From Sphaerolaimus hirsutus (lineage: Eukaryota; Nematoda; Chromadorea; Monhysterida; Sphaerolaimidae): a DNA stretch of 64,000 nucleotides. Below the pieces are notes generated by a model. The model made no database searches and had not been told where the DNA came from. It saw only the letters and a program-made list of their open reading frames with translations. How positions within the stretch are numbered: the stretch's first letter is position 1; every line of letters begins with the position of its first letter. A program made the position numbers and the translations under genes. Of this stretch, positions 24,706-35,455 are shown one piece after another. Where the stretch lies: the NCBI GenBank assembly GCA_964036195.1, contig OZ038460.1, positions 18,231,504 to 18,295,503 of the forward strand, given 5' to 3'.

Positions 24706-25077
24706 GACACTTAACGGGACATGTGACAAAACTTGCATGAAATTCATTGCAAGTCATTTGACACTTTGGGTTGAACTGAGTTGTTTGCGGGTTTGCATGA
24801 TTGCATGGAAAGCATCGAATCGCAAACAGTAGTTTATCTTGATGAAATTTGGTTGGCTTGCCCGGGATTTTTGGAATTTGGGCTAACCCGATTTGTTAAA
24901 CATTGTACACTATTTATTAGACCCCATCGAGCTTGGAGTAGGGTTAATTATTGGTGCCAGCCAGGTGCCATAGATATTTTAGGAGTTAAATACCTAGGTA
25001 GGTATTTTTTCATAAAACTATTTAGTAAATTAATTGTATAGATCGGCTGTAAATTAATTGTATAAATCACAGGGAAC

Positions 25078-25327
25078 GTATACTCTGGTTACTTTACACC
25101 TTGCACGCATGGTTCCGGCTGGAAGTGTGCCAACGATCGTTAACGCATGCAAGTTTCATAAAAATATGACAAAGTTGATTGTTGTTAGAATGTCATTCAT
25201 AAACGTATTTACATCGATGACTTTTTCATCTTTTTACGGAAATCGCATGATTTAATGATCATTGGCACTCTTCCATCACAATATATAAATGAGTGCGAGG
25301 GCAGAGTATTATGTCCGCCGAGTATAC
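25078..25327 (+). mobile_element. ~248-bp TATACTC element, copy 3
   Basis: Begins TATACTCTGGTTACTTTACA and ends GTCCGCCGAGTATA. Absent from the corresponding place in duplication copy B, so it is a post-duplication insertion, or B lost it. Confidence 0.8.
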
Positions 25328-25634
25328 ATATTTTGATGTGCCCCGCATCGCATACACACCGCTAAGAAATTTCAGATATTTTAATATTTTATTGCATTTA
25401 AAAAAATCTAAATCTCCCGAGATTTTTGGAACGCTAACCAGACATTGAATTGAAACCATCCGATACCCAAAACAGCAATATTAAATTCTATTGTAAATCG
25501 CTGATTTGACAACTTGACTGTGTGTAATATTTGATTAATGTCATTTTTAGTTCGGGATTACAATTCATAAAATGAAATCGGCGGTGTAAAACGCAGCTAA
25601 CGGAAAGCCGAAAGCTAAATAACATATTGGCGGC

Positions 25635-26035
25635 CCACACACTAGTTGCCACGTGTCAACTCAAATTTCGGCTTCACGGCTTGCAGAGGGGTCTCCAAAT
25701 GTGCATACGGCAATGTTGAAAAATAAATAGGGGGACTTATTCGAGGGGGTTATTCAAGGGGGGACTTATTCGAGGGGATCATCAAGAGGGGGAATTAATC
25801 GCGTAAATGCGAATTTTTATGCAAATTGGGATTGGCATGGGATTTCGAAAACGGGATCGGAACTGCCGACTTTTGAAAATTCCGATTGTCCATGAAAGGG
25901 AATGCAATCAATTGGAACTTAATGTGCAATACTACGGCAGTGCATTGGAAGACCGTGTGCGACACTTGAAGTCGAGACCTGAGTTGACACAGACCAGTTG
26001 ACACGCTGTGTCAACTTGTGTGTGCAGCCATTATT
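25635..26035. mobile_element. MITE with GCCCACACACTAGTTGCCACGTG / GTGTGTGCAGCC ends, with nested insert
   Basis: Left GGCCCACACACTAGTTGCC and GTGTCAACTCAAATTTCGGC, right GTTGACACGCTGTGTCAACTTGTGTGTGCAGCC. Between them (about 25725-25880) sit GGGGGACTTATTCGAGGGGG tracts and a GGGATTGG stretch, probably nested insertions. Copy B equivalent: 58885-59140. Confidence 0.6.
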
Positions 26036-26176
26036 GAAAATGTCATTGTAAACTGAACCACCCGTATAAGCCGCATCTATATAAAGCACCACCGATTTCG
26101 CATTAAATAATAGTTTGTCGAATAGCTTAAAATTCCGAAAATTTCTCAAACCTAAAAACCACAGAAAAATTGAAAA

Positions 26177-28155
26177 ATGTTTCTGAAGTTTCTCTCGTGC
26201 TCACTGCTGCTGGCAAATGTGGCGTTTTCCATGGATGATGTCTCACAGTTGTCACTAGAATCTGTCACAGCTGTGAGTTTCGCGTGGAACCGTAGATACC
26301 GTATTTCTTCTAATAGAAAGCCGCCCTACTATTTTTTCGTCAACTTTTTTACCCGCCGTTCTTTTGGAGACCAGTCCTTCTATTGAGAGAAATACGGTAG
26401 TCTTTGCAAGGTTCTGTGTCAGTGCCTCTAAATTTTATTTTGAACATACACTGGTTAGAATTACACCCCCCCCCCCCCAAATACTCACGACGATATTATA
26501 TTGGGATAAAAATATAATGATCTGAAATGTACAATGCTTAAATACAAGCATAACACAGAATACACAAACTGCGCCTAGATGTGTGTCAGAAAACATGGCG
26601 CTGTGGCGCCATTCCAAAAATAGCGCCAACCCCCAATGGCCGGCGCCATTGGCGCCCCGGTGTCAGAGCCGTGGCACAATCCCATCACTAGCCCAGGGGG
26701 ATGTCCGAGACTCTTTAAAAAGCCCTGTAAAATATCAAATACCATGCAAAGTGTCTAAATAGCAAACGTTTGCATTTAACGCCATTTTAAACATAAAATT
26801 GTGCATTTTACAACAACGGGCATTTTAAATGTACATAAAAATAGATTATTGTCAACCACAGTTGATGGGGGGTCAAAGGTAAATAAAAGTTGCCGAATCT
26901 AAATCTCGTGTAATGCAGCTGGAAAACAAAGCAGTTCGCGAGTGCCTTACATGCATGATGCTCACAGCCGCCCACAGCGACCAGAAGTACACAAAGTCTA
27001 CACTGAGGCAGGCTCTTTTCGAGGCACACATGCAGTTGGTTTAACGGTTCCAATGCGTACTAGTTGACCGTCAACTCGAAAATGTTTGAAAGTTTGAGTT
27101 TTAATTGACGGATGCATCATGTTGGGCCTCCCTTCACTACAGTAATCCACGAAGACTAGAGATAAGTGTCTACAACAAGCAATCAAACAGATTTTCAGTT
27201 GACCGTTGGACTAGGGTGTCAACAAAATGTTTTTTTACGGAAAACGGAAACGGAAATTTTTGTTCCACTTGCCGGAAAACGGAAGCGGAAAAAATTTTGC
27301 CGGTGGAAAGCGGAAACGGAAATGGCAAAATTTGTGCCTGCGGAAAACGGAAAAGGAAAATTTTTGGCAGTTGCCGGAAAACGGAAACAGAAAATTTTTG
27401 CACTTACCGGAAAACGGAAAAAAAATTTGCCAGCGGAAAGCGGAAACGGAAAGTTGACACCCTACGTTGGACTACTGTCAATTAGTGCGTAGGCACAATA
27501 CCACAAGTTATCACGCCTTACCCGAATCACAACAAAACTGCCAAACGGTAAATCAAGTCACATGTAAAAATCATAAGTGACTAGTAAATTCGTAGGAGAT
27601 TTGCCTGTCACCGATAGGTTTACCGATGGGTTCACCCGCGTTTTTAGTGTCATTGTCAAGTATTACCTGTCAAATGTCAAGTTTCTAGTAACACGTAGAA
27701 TAGTCGGATCACTTGACAAATTGTCAGATGTCAACTCAACAAAACGCCCCCACAGATGCGAATTCAAAAGCAAAGGCGAAACTTGCCCAAACGACCCAGC
27801 AGTGTCCATGGCGATTTTCGGAGTGGGCAAGGAACTGGTATTCAAAATAGAAGCGTCAGGTGCCAACCCCAGACCCTGTAAAATGCCATGTAAAATGTGA
27901 AATGTCAGGCAAACTGTCAAAGTCATAAATATAAAATACCCTGCAAAACGGCAAGCGTACGTTTGCCATTTTCAGGACAATTTACATGACTTTGACACTT
28001 TACCTGTCATTTGACATTTTACAGGTCAATTTACAGGGTTTGGGACTGCCCCAGATCAAACATTTGACTCGACTCAAGCACTTGTCAATGTTGCCGCCGG
28101 TCCACTTTTTCCACACATCGAAGGACTCGATGTGGCTTTCGCGGAGGGAAAGTGA
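26177..28155 (+). CDS. Small predicted secreted protein, 138 aa, copy A
   Basis: Not recognised. Four exons fit by phase: 26177-26272, 26919-27034, 27756-27859, 28055-28155 (TGA). Residues 1-18 form a signal peptide (charged MFLK start, hydrophobic LLLANVAFS, then acidic DD). The mature part is ~120 aa with four cysteines (41, 44, 72, 81; CLTC and CEFKSKGETC) and a hydrophobic C-terminal half (ALVNVAAGPLFPHIEGL), so it is probably extracellular and disulfide-bonded. The start is the first ATG and gives the signal peptide. Intron 3 is an introner read on the plus strand; intron 1 holds a TTCTTCTAATAGAA palindrome (26290-26398). The gene lies between divergently oriented neighbours and has an intact duplicate at 59288. 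Open frames, matching phases in both copies and frame-preserving differences support it as real. Confidence 0.75.
26290..26398. mobile_element. Palindrome CCGTATTTCTTCTAATAGAA ... TTCTATTGAGAGAAATACGG
   Basis: Short foldback at the start of secreted-protein intron 1, about 17 nt after the donor. The same element is in copy B (59411-59509), and its arms also frame the nested block in the VPS39 intron (39903 and 44060-44115). Confidence 0.75.
26703..26835. mobile_element. Introner-family copy inside secreted-protein intron 1
   Basis: AAAAGCCCTGTAAAATATCAAA ... CATTTTAAATGT. Not flush with the splice sites. Preceded by a GGCGCCATTGGCGCC block (26595-26660). The copy B equivalent is about 59815-59945. 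Confidence 0.6.
27165..27560. mobile_element. GGAAACGGAAAC element nested in a palindrome, copy A only
   Basis: Ends CTAGGGTGTCAAC (27211-27223) and GTTGACACCCTA (27452-27463) enclose tandem GGAAAACGGAAACGGAAA. The outer interval is absent in copy B, which reads straight from GAAGACTAGAG to CACATGTAAAAATC, so it inserted after the duplication (or was lost from B). A partial relative lies at 57738-57782. Confidence 0.65.
27860..28054 (+). mobile_element. Introner: foldback forming all of secreted-protein intron 3 (195 bp, phase 1)
   Basis: Exon 3 ends GCGTCAG and the intron begins GTGCCAACCCCAGACCCTG. It ends GGTTTGGGACTGCCCCAG directly before exon 4 (ATCAAAC). The arms are palindromic (CCATGTAAAATG, CAGGCAAACTGTCAAAGTCA and the inverse). 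The joined frame runs to a stop 33 codons later. The gene is on the plus strand, opposite to the other introner-bearing genes. Confidence 0.88.
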
Positions 28156-28749
28156 TGTGATTTTTTTACATTGGAAAACTTGTTGGCGGTGATTTCAGAA
28201 TGATTGAAGGAGATTGTTAAAGTTTTTGTTTTTAAACTTTAACCGCAAAAGTAGAGTTTTAATACACAGTAAAATTCTCAAGTATCTTACCGACACTTTA
28301 CCAGGGTAGGAAATATCTCAGGTATCGAAATCGACCTTCGTTGAACTTTACTTGAAAGTTGCGAGCTAACAATGACAAGCGCATGCGACTAAAAATAGGT
28401 AGTTGCCTTTAAAAATTTCTGTTTTACGTCTACGTACAGTAACGTTCGTTTTCGTTACTGTACGACAGTGGCACGCGTTTTCCACGCTGGCAAACTTCCA
28501 ACGTGAGACATAAATCAGCGCGAGTGTAAACTGTGCGGTCCGCGACATAAACACATTTTCATGCTAGCCATCACCATCAAAACAAGGAAAACACAAACTG
28601 GAAGACAAAAAGAACCTCTGAACGAAATTACACGATTTTTGCATGCGGGAAAAAATCACATTCAACAGACTGAAGGCAAAAATAATGAGACCAGTAAATA
28701 TTTACGCAACTGAGCAAAGGGCTTCGTTTTCATCGATTATTTCCAGTTT

Positions 28750-31700
28750 TCAGCCATTTTTCGGCGGCAAAAACTCCAGCTCGTACGTCATTCCATCGCG
28801 CTGCGCAATTAAAACATTTAATATCAAAAAGTGACATTTTCAAACTATAAAATCGACCCAGCTCACATCGTGCGCGTGCACTTTTTGGCCGGGTTCCAAA
28901 TTTGAGAGGCACCAGTCAATCAGCGCCGTTTCAACTACCAAAGTTGGCCCTTGCTGCAGCGAGTCGCCTTCCTGTCAAATGAAACATGTCGTTCTTGTGC
29001 TACGCACACCGGGTGTCAACCAGTTTCTATGTCAACTCAGATTTTAGTTGACGGGATGGATGGACAATGTTCCAGTGCACATGCGGAAATGTCTAAAAGA
29101 ACTTAATTTTGATTTGTGCATTTGAACATCGTTCAGCAACCCACCATCTGCTGAAATCTAAATGGGAGCCAGTCGGTCCGGTCTTTGTCACTTTTTACCA
29201 GTCGTACCCAAAATAACCCCCCGGGGGCAAAAATATACGACTTAATGACAATTTACACGACTTTCGACACTTTGAATGACATTTTACACGGTCTGGGTAT
29301 GGTCCTGACGCAGGTAAATTTATGTGCGTACCTATGTGACAAACTTCTTGCGTACAAATAATTTTCAACATAAGTTACCCCTCACTCACTTGACTTTCTG
29401 TTCATTGACATTTCTTGTCACTTGTCACCAAGTGACGAGTACAATGGGCGATTCACATTTTACACTTTACTAATTTATGCGACGCATTCTACGTTTTACA
29501 GGGTTCGGGAGTGACCCTACGTAAACAAATGTCTCACAAACACACGAAAAACCACGCTCAATACAACCAACTACATAAAATCGGCTCAACTCCTCAGACG
29601 ACAGCGGTGCGGCGTGTCTCTTGGCGTACTCCGCGGGTCTCGGCCCCTCATAAAACCTGCAACCAATTCCACAAGTGAAAAGACTGGTTATAACTTATAA
29701 GTGACCATTTGTCAACTGACATGTGGCAAGTCAACTCATAATTGATAACTGGTTATTTTAGTCATTTTACAAGGAGCGGGCCCGGTAGGTTTAAGCGATT
29801 ATTTTCTGGATAAATACATGATATTCAAATGAAGCGTGTGCAAGAAATGGGCATCTTTCGATGGAGCTGCCCCCCCCCCCCCAGAAAAAAGACCCGCCCA
29901 GCTATCAATCTATCCTGGGGACAGATTTTCGGAACGCTACTTGTGACTTGTGACTTCACTTAGCGCTTGTCACTTGCACTTTCATAGTTCACTTGGACGC
30001 GTTGTTAAACTTGGCACCTGTTGTTGGCCGTGTCCGAGTCCAAGTTTGAGTCGTCGGACGAGTCGACCTGGCCCGACAGCAAGTGCGCCGACGACGGCAC
30101 TGAACAGCGTAGTGAACCTCCTGTGTGGTTTGGGTGGCGGGGGGTTACTAGGGTCAAACGGGATAGACTTTTCGGAATCGGGACCGGGATTGGTTTTTTG
30201 AGATTTCGGGATCGGGATAGGGGTTTAGGGACCGGGATCGGGATTGAGGTTTCGGGATCAAGATTTTCAAAATTTCGGGACCGGGTTTCTTTTTATTGAG
30301 ATTTCCTGATCGGGATAGGGATTGAGGTTTCGGGATCGGAATAGGAACTGCAAAATCCCGAGTTATTGCGGGATTCGGGATAGGGATCCCGTTTGGACCC
30401 TAGTGGGACATTACCTAGTGGACCCTAGTGGGTAGCTCTGGACCAGTTCTGAATATTTCATTCTTAGGTAAATAGGTAGCTTTTCTTGTTTAGAAGAGTT
30501 TAAACGTAACGCATAAAAGGTATAAAACTTTAAAATATAAATGTAAAATAAATAAAACGGAACAAACGGCTGTTTCTCGACTGGTAGGGCCGACGGAAAA
30601 AGCGGCGATAGCGATCCTGCAAAAAACACAGATGTTGCGCAACTTAACCCATCTCACTTACAATTATCACATGATTAAATTTAATGTTTACATCACTAAT
30701 TTACACATTTTAAAAAAGCAATAACTTTGGTACGCAAAAAGTAAACCAACGAAAAAATGCTGCCAATATTTGGGGTCATCGGGTGCCAAACCCTCGGGCT
30801 GGGTGACGAAATTGCGCACAAATTTGTCGTAGATTCTCACAGCTGCCAGGGCATCGTTGGCTGCATATTCCACCTGCGCGTCACAACAAAATGCCCTCAA
30901 TGTGTCAATATTTGATTATATAGATGGAACCCCATGCCGGGTTTTTGAAGCGCCCCACGAACTTTCATATCATTTAATTGGACCAATCGACCCTGTCGCT
31001 GTAGTCATGTAAACCCGCTCGTCATGTAGACCCACCAGTCATGTACTTTAGGGTGTATCAGCACGGCACAAGAGTCAGCCCCAAATCCACAAAAAACAAG
31101 ACTCCGCCCACAAATGACCTGCTCCATGCCCAACACGCGCACGGCCCAATCAGAGCAGCCCTTGGGGCGGTCGTGTTTGCGCGGCGCACAGCTGAACGCC
31201 TCCGCCCCCAGAGTGCTGCAGTTGAAAAACTCGTCCAAAGCTTTCAGACCCGTCGAGTTGCCTGCGTCGATAAGTCGATGGATTTAGTTGAATGTGCAAA
31301 ATTTTATTTGCAAAACCAGCGGTGTTTTCAACGCATGAAATTGTTTGTCAACGTGAAGCGTTATTGCAGAAAATGTGTTGCAGCGTACTTAATTGTGATG
31401 TCAATGCAAAAAGCCCTTCGGTATAATGGCCCTACACACGCTAGTTGACATCGACATCAAATGTCAACTGGTGCCGATCCCGATTCAAAGCTTGCTGACG
31501 AGCCGAGGAACGACGTGCAAACGCAAGCTTTGAATCGGGAACGGAACCAGTTGACATTTGGTGTCGATGTCAACTGGCGTGTGTGGGGCCAATGTGCAGT
31601 TAATCATTCCAGAGGTACAATTGGCATTGTCTCGCACTTCTGTGCTAAACAACATGGACACATTTCTTAACAGATTTAATATCTTAGAAATGTGTCATCT

Positions 31701-34700
31701 GTGTTACTTTGTAAATACATACATGACAATGTTTACGGAAACACAAAATCACATGCGAATAACATGCCATTTAATACGAGACGCCAAAGTTGCGTAAAAG
31801 CGCAATTATTTTACACTACGGCACCATTGCGTTGGCGTATGCATCAAAACAGCGTTTTCCACAAGCCATTCCCACCCAAAACTCGAAACCCACCACCATA
31901 AAGCTTATGGAAACTCTTCGATCCATCTAGGGCATGCCTCAAATCGAGCACGCATCTGGAGCACTCCCAGACCCTGTGAAATGCCCTGTAGAATGTAAAA
32001 CGTCATGCAAAGTGTCAAAAGTCATGTCAAATGTAGAATGCCATGAAAGGGTCTGAAGTAATGTAAAATGCTCTGCAAGATTGCGAACTTCATTTTACAT
32101 TTTACAGTGTAAAAAATATATCATGCAAAGTGTCACATTTTCCACCACCTTCGCCACTTCGCACGACATTCCCCACTTCCAGAGCACTTCCCAGGGTGCG
32201 AGACTGCCGCCTGCAGTTGATGCCCCAAGTAGCCCTGAGGCGTTTGCAATCGTCGGCGATGTTCACGCCCACGAGCAGAATGTCGGGCCGCAGCAGTAGG
32301 GCGAGCAGGGTCGCGGGGGGGTAGGGCATGAAGCACAGACGCAATAGCACTGCAGTGGTGCACGTGGATAGCTGGGGGGGGGGTGGGGGTTGGAAACATG
32401 TGCATGTATAATTGGACTAATGATGGCTCTAAAAACGAGTTTATGATAATTGAATTTATTCTTAGTGTAGTGATGAAAAAACACAATTGTAAGACCCCTA
32501 AACCTATTTGTATAAGCCAAACTTTATATTTATGTATTTACAACCACAGAGACATCTTTCTCAAAATTGCGGTTTGGGTTATTGAAATCCTTATCTTGAG
32601 AACATTGTCGAACCCCGTGAGATGCGGTGAATTAACAAAATTTAAGCAAAGTAAAGGAAATAAGTAAAGTAAGGCACAGGAAAATAACAATAAAATATAT
32701 AACGCATCGCCTATTTTCAATTTCGATTTTACAAACGATTTCGGAGATATCCTAATTCTGACACTTTTTCCAACCCCAATATCACTCGAACCAGCAGCTG
32801 TGGGAAATAACACCCCTGGGCAACTGATAAATATCAGAGTCGACCATTGTGTGCGGCTGTCCAGGGATGTTTGCTGCCCACCGCGCACACACAATTGTCC
32901 ACCGAGCGCGTTTCCCCTCGAGTTATCCGCCCATCCACCCCCGCACCTGCAACAGAGGTACCCTGTGCAGGCGCATGTTGTCTTGCCAGGGGGTACCCCC
33001 CAGGGGGTACTTATCCCCCTTGTCCTGGTCGTTGTACTCGATGTCCAACCCCAGCACTGGCACCTTGCCAAGCTCGGACACGAGGCGCTGCGAAGTGTTG
33101 GTTTAGTTTTGGGTGTTTTTTCGTGTGGGGGAGCAGAAATGTGGTTTAAAAATGATTTTTTTTCTACATACCTATTTAGGTAGGTATATATATATTCTAT
33201 ATTTATTAATTTATGATAAGAATAATATATAGAATGCGCGAATAAAGGGAATGCGGCATAGTTGTTAAAACGTATTTACTTTTACTCGATAAATACGTAT
33301 ACTCGAGTACAGAGTAAATACGTTTACGTTTCCTCCGAAAAAAGTTGTGGTACTCGCTTTTACGTATACTTTTTGAAAGTACTCGAGTACAGAAAACGTA
33401 TTTTAGATAGTCTTTTATATAGGTTTTTGAAGGCATGGCAAGGAAAAAATGGAGAAAATGAGCTAAAAATACAGGAAACTAGTCGAAAATAGGTATAGAA
33501 CCAAAAATATAGTCACAAATTGCGTAAAATAGGCAAAAAGTTATGAAAATGACTGATTTTGAGTGAGATTTCTCGAAAATTTTGGCGACATTTCTCAAAA
33601 GTACTCACATTTACGTTTTCTGCAGGGAAAAGTACGTTTACTCATAAGTAAAAAAAATTTACTTTATGTTTTCTGTACTCAAGGGGTGAGTAAAAAATAA
33701 ATACTTTACGTTTACGTATACTTTGAAAAACGTTCGGTACTTTTAACAACTCTGGAATGCGGTAGGGACATAACGGTATTTGGTACAAATGACAAAATTT
33801 ATATGGCTTTCAGAAAATAAACCAAAGCTTGCCACCGAATAAATAAGGTGTATAACATAGTTCGGCCAAATTTGCAGCGAGGGTGCTGTGTGCATAGCAC
33901 CTTGAAAATTGACATCAAATACTGCATTTTCAGTCTTTCAGTTCTCATCCGCGAAGAGGGGGGCTACAGCAACACCCCACCCCCATGGAACACAACCAGA
34001 CATCATCCCAAGGGCCTAGGCACCCCCAACCGACCATCCTCACACTTTCCCAGTGGCTTATGGTGTAGCACACGTAGACAGTGGCCGGGGGCTGCACGTT
34101 GAGCAGCTCAAAGCTCGCCGGTTCACAGTCGGTCGCAACCCCCAGCTGACGCACCCCACATGCGCGGTGCTGGGGGGGGGGGCGGGTAAATGCATTTGGT
34201 AGAGGGGTCTCCAATGGGGTTGGGGTTACCCCCTCCGCTGAGCTATCTACCTAATTAAAAGCTAATCAGGGCTACCCCTAGACCACGTAAATAGAAAATG
34301 TCACGTACTCTTTTTTTGAGAAAATTCAAAGTTAACAGGGTCTGTGAGTGCCCACGCAGGTGCGTAATGGCTGCAGGCGGCCGGTTGAAGTTAAAAGTGA
34401 CAGGTAAAAATGTTGACAAAGCAACAAACTTTATTAACGAGCATTAATCGAAATTTCAAGCGATCCCAGGACACACAAAACGAAAAGTAAAGCCTGACAG
34501 ACCACGAAAACATCAAACGCCAAAATGCCTCAACCACCCCCCCACAAACGTACTCACCATAGCACCAGAATAAACCTTCGGTTTAGCCCTAGCCCCCTTT
34601 AGGGCATCCTCCAAACACACAGCCGACATGGACGCTCGCAGGGAGCTCAAACTCTCAAAGGCGTTTTGGCCAGGTGCCAAATTTGAGTTGACCCCTTCAT

Positions 34701-34779
34701 TTTCATCACAATTGAGGGATTCTTGCGACTGGGCGGCGGAATGGAAGTTGCCATTTGAACAGACACTGCTGGAGGCCAT
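28750..34779 (-). CDS. 3'-5' exonuclease, DEDDy (EXD2-like), complete, ~447 aa
   Basis: DnaQ-fold exonuclease that removes nucleotides from DNA or RNA 3' ends using two metal ions. Twelve exons: 34779-34558, 34169-34044, 33087-32947, 32371-32211, 31955-31897, 31261-31119, 30873-30751, 30616-30568, 30099-30018, 29656-29575, 28971-28867, 28800-28750. Exo I is VLGLDIEY (D131, E133), Exo II VGVNIADDCKRL (D203/D204), followed by CVLDLRHAL, and Exo III YAANDA (Y287, D291). The order and spacing resemble EXD2/WRN-type nucleases. The N-terminal ~115 residues have no transmembrane segment. The C-terminal ~120 residues (basic DRYRRFFRRPY, acidic SSDDSNLDSD, end YELEFLPPKNG) lack the HNH part known from vertebrate EXD2, so orthology is uncertain. 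Intron 4 is a GC-AG introner. The exon 5 donor could be 3 nt downstream, at 31894. Confidence 0.88.
29230..29520. mobile_element. Introner-family copy in exonuclease intron 10 (not flush)
   Basis: TTACACGACTTTCGACACTT ... GGTCTGGGTATGGTCCTGACG and a second end CAGGGTTCGGGAGTGACCC. Inside intron 28972-29574 but tens of nucleotides from both splice sites. Copy B equivalent: about 62160-62455. Confidence 0.6.
29657..30017 (-). mobile_element. Exonuclease intron 9, largely a family-II foldback
   Basis: The intron starts GTGCCAAGTTTAACAACGCG, then CAAGTGAACTATG and GTGCAAGTGACAAGCG. It ends CTTTTCACTTGTGGAATTGGTTGCAG. CAAGTGA and TCACTTG arms are close to both splice sites. A CTATCAATCTATCCTGG fragment with a C run is nested at 29868-29935. 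Less convincing than the family-I introners because the outer 15-30 nt do not pair. Confidence 0.5.
30152..30404. mobile_element. GGTCAAACGGGAT element (GGGATC hexamers) in exonuclease intron 8
   Basis: Left AGGGTCAAACGGGATAGACT, right ATCCCGTTTGGACCCTAGT. Absent from duplication copy B, where 63120-63200 carries different sequence. Confidence 0.7.
31427..31597. mobile_element. Palindromic MITE, ends GGCCCTACACACGCTAGTTGAC
   Basis: Left ATGGCCCTACACACGCTAGT, right GCGTGTGTGGGGCCA. The interior GATCCCGATTCAAAGCTTGC is mirrored by AAGCTTTGAATCGGGAACGG. A near-identical copy is at 46264-46433. Lies in exonuclease intron 5. Confidence 0.8.
31956..32210 (-). mobile_element. Introner with GC donor: exonuclease intron 4 (255 bp, phase 2)
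   Basis: Exon 4 ends AACTGCAG and the intron begins GCGGCAGTCTCGCACCCTGG. It ends GGTCTGGGAGTGCTCCAG directly before exon 5. Splicing gives NCRCVLDLR, the conserved region after Exo II, and no GT at this place keeps the frame. The left terminus differs from family consensus by GT to GC. The body contains CATTTTACATTTTACAGTGT and GCAAAGTGTCAAAAGTCATG arms. Confidence 0.87.
33262..33760. mobile_element. Foldback with TTGTTAAAACGTATTTAC / TACTTTTAACAACTC ends
   Basis: Arms are composed of TACTCGAGTACAGAGTAAATACG, AAACGTAAACG and TTTTCTGTACTC words. Ends AGTTGTTAAAACGTATTTAC and TTCGGTACTTTTAACAACTC. Family members: 37795-38578, 43332-43592, 50680-51075. Lies in exonuclease intron 2. Confidence 0.7.
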
Positions 34780-34967
34780 TGGTGGAGGCTGTATTTAAAT
34801 ATGCCTATTTAAGCCCTGCGACAAGAGAGAACTGACACCAATGCTGACAATTATGTTTTAAACTGTGGTAAAATATTATTATTATTATTGATTGCTGTAA
34901 AACTCAAAAATTATTTATCAGTCACGAAAATTATGGGAGTCGCCTAGTGTGCGTGGGCGCAATATAC

Positions 34968-35140
34968 TACCGTATATACTCGAAATACCCCCCAAAATGA
35001 ATTGAATTGAAATGGACAATGAATTCATAAATACCCCTTCGAAATACCTCCCCCTCGTTTAACCCCCCCCCCCCCCGCTCAAAATTATCACTCTGAAAAA
35101 ATAAACCACTTGTGGGTATTTCGAAGAAATACGGTATTTT
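34968..35140. mobile_element. CCGTATATACTCGAAATACCCC family copy
   Basis: Left ACCGTATATACTCGAAATAC and right GGGTATTTCGAAGAAATACGGT are inverted; poly-C run at 35060-35075. Upstream of the exonuclease start codon. Confidence 0.7.
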
Positions 35141-35455
35141 GTTTTCGGTGTTTTACAGCGCTTTTATATGAAATGCACCTGCGTGCGAAGCATTAGTATT
35201 CGATTCCGTTAATAGACAGGTTATAGGGGGAAAATATGCATACGGTTGGCAGAAAATTGAAGATCGTATTGCATGGGTGAAAATTTCCTGCCAACCCACC
35301 ACCATCAAATAAGGAGGAAAATAAGGACCAAAACCCGGTGAGTATGTAAACACGGTGCACATGTAGACCCACTGATTGGGGGGCCATAGGGGCACCCCAA
35401 TCCAGGATTTTTGAACGGGACGCCCCCCCCCCTAAAATTTTATCCACGTGGTGAC

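Larger units (their letters stand above)
24955..31052. repeat. Segmental duplication, copy A (continues to at least 31052)
   Basis: Collinear, same-orientation match to 57785-64000. Anchors: AGGTGCCATAGATATTT (24963/57788), GGAACGCTAACCAGACATTG (25428/58677), the secreted-protein gene (26177/59288), exonuclease exons 12 to 7 (28750/61475 onward), and CCAGTCATGTACTTTAGGGT (31032/63980). Copy A has insertions that B lacks: a TATACTC element (25078-25327), a GGAAACGGAAAC block (about 27165-27560) and a GGGATC element (30152-30404). Copy B has its own insertions (57910-58670; 61556-61752). Identity is high by eye; not computed. Confidence 0.9.

Noticed and set aside
27663-27926. Minus-strand 87-codon frame over secreted-protein exon 3 (and its copy at 60279-60647)
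   Set aside because: The plus strand gives a four-exon gene with signal peptide, matching phases and an introner. The minus frame runs into the introner arms.
32102-32486. Alternative long frames overlapping exonuclease exon 4 (for example 32133-32486)
   Set aside because: The true frame is fixed by the nuclease sequence LLVGVNIADDCKRL and by agreeing splice phases; the others are shadows.
32800-33183. Plus-strand 127-codon frame opposite exonuclease exon 3
   Set aside because: Antisense shadow of the exon carrying VLGLDIEY; no family pattern on the plus strand.
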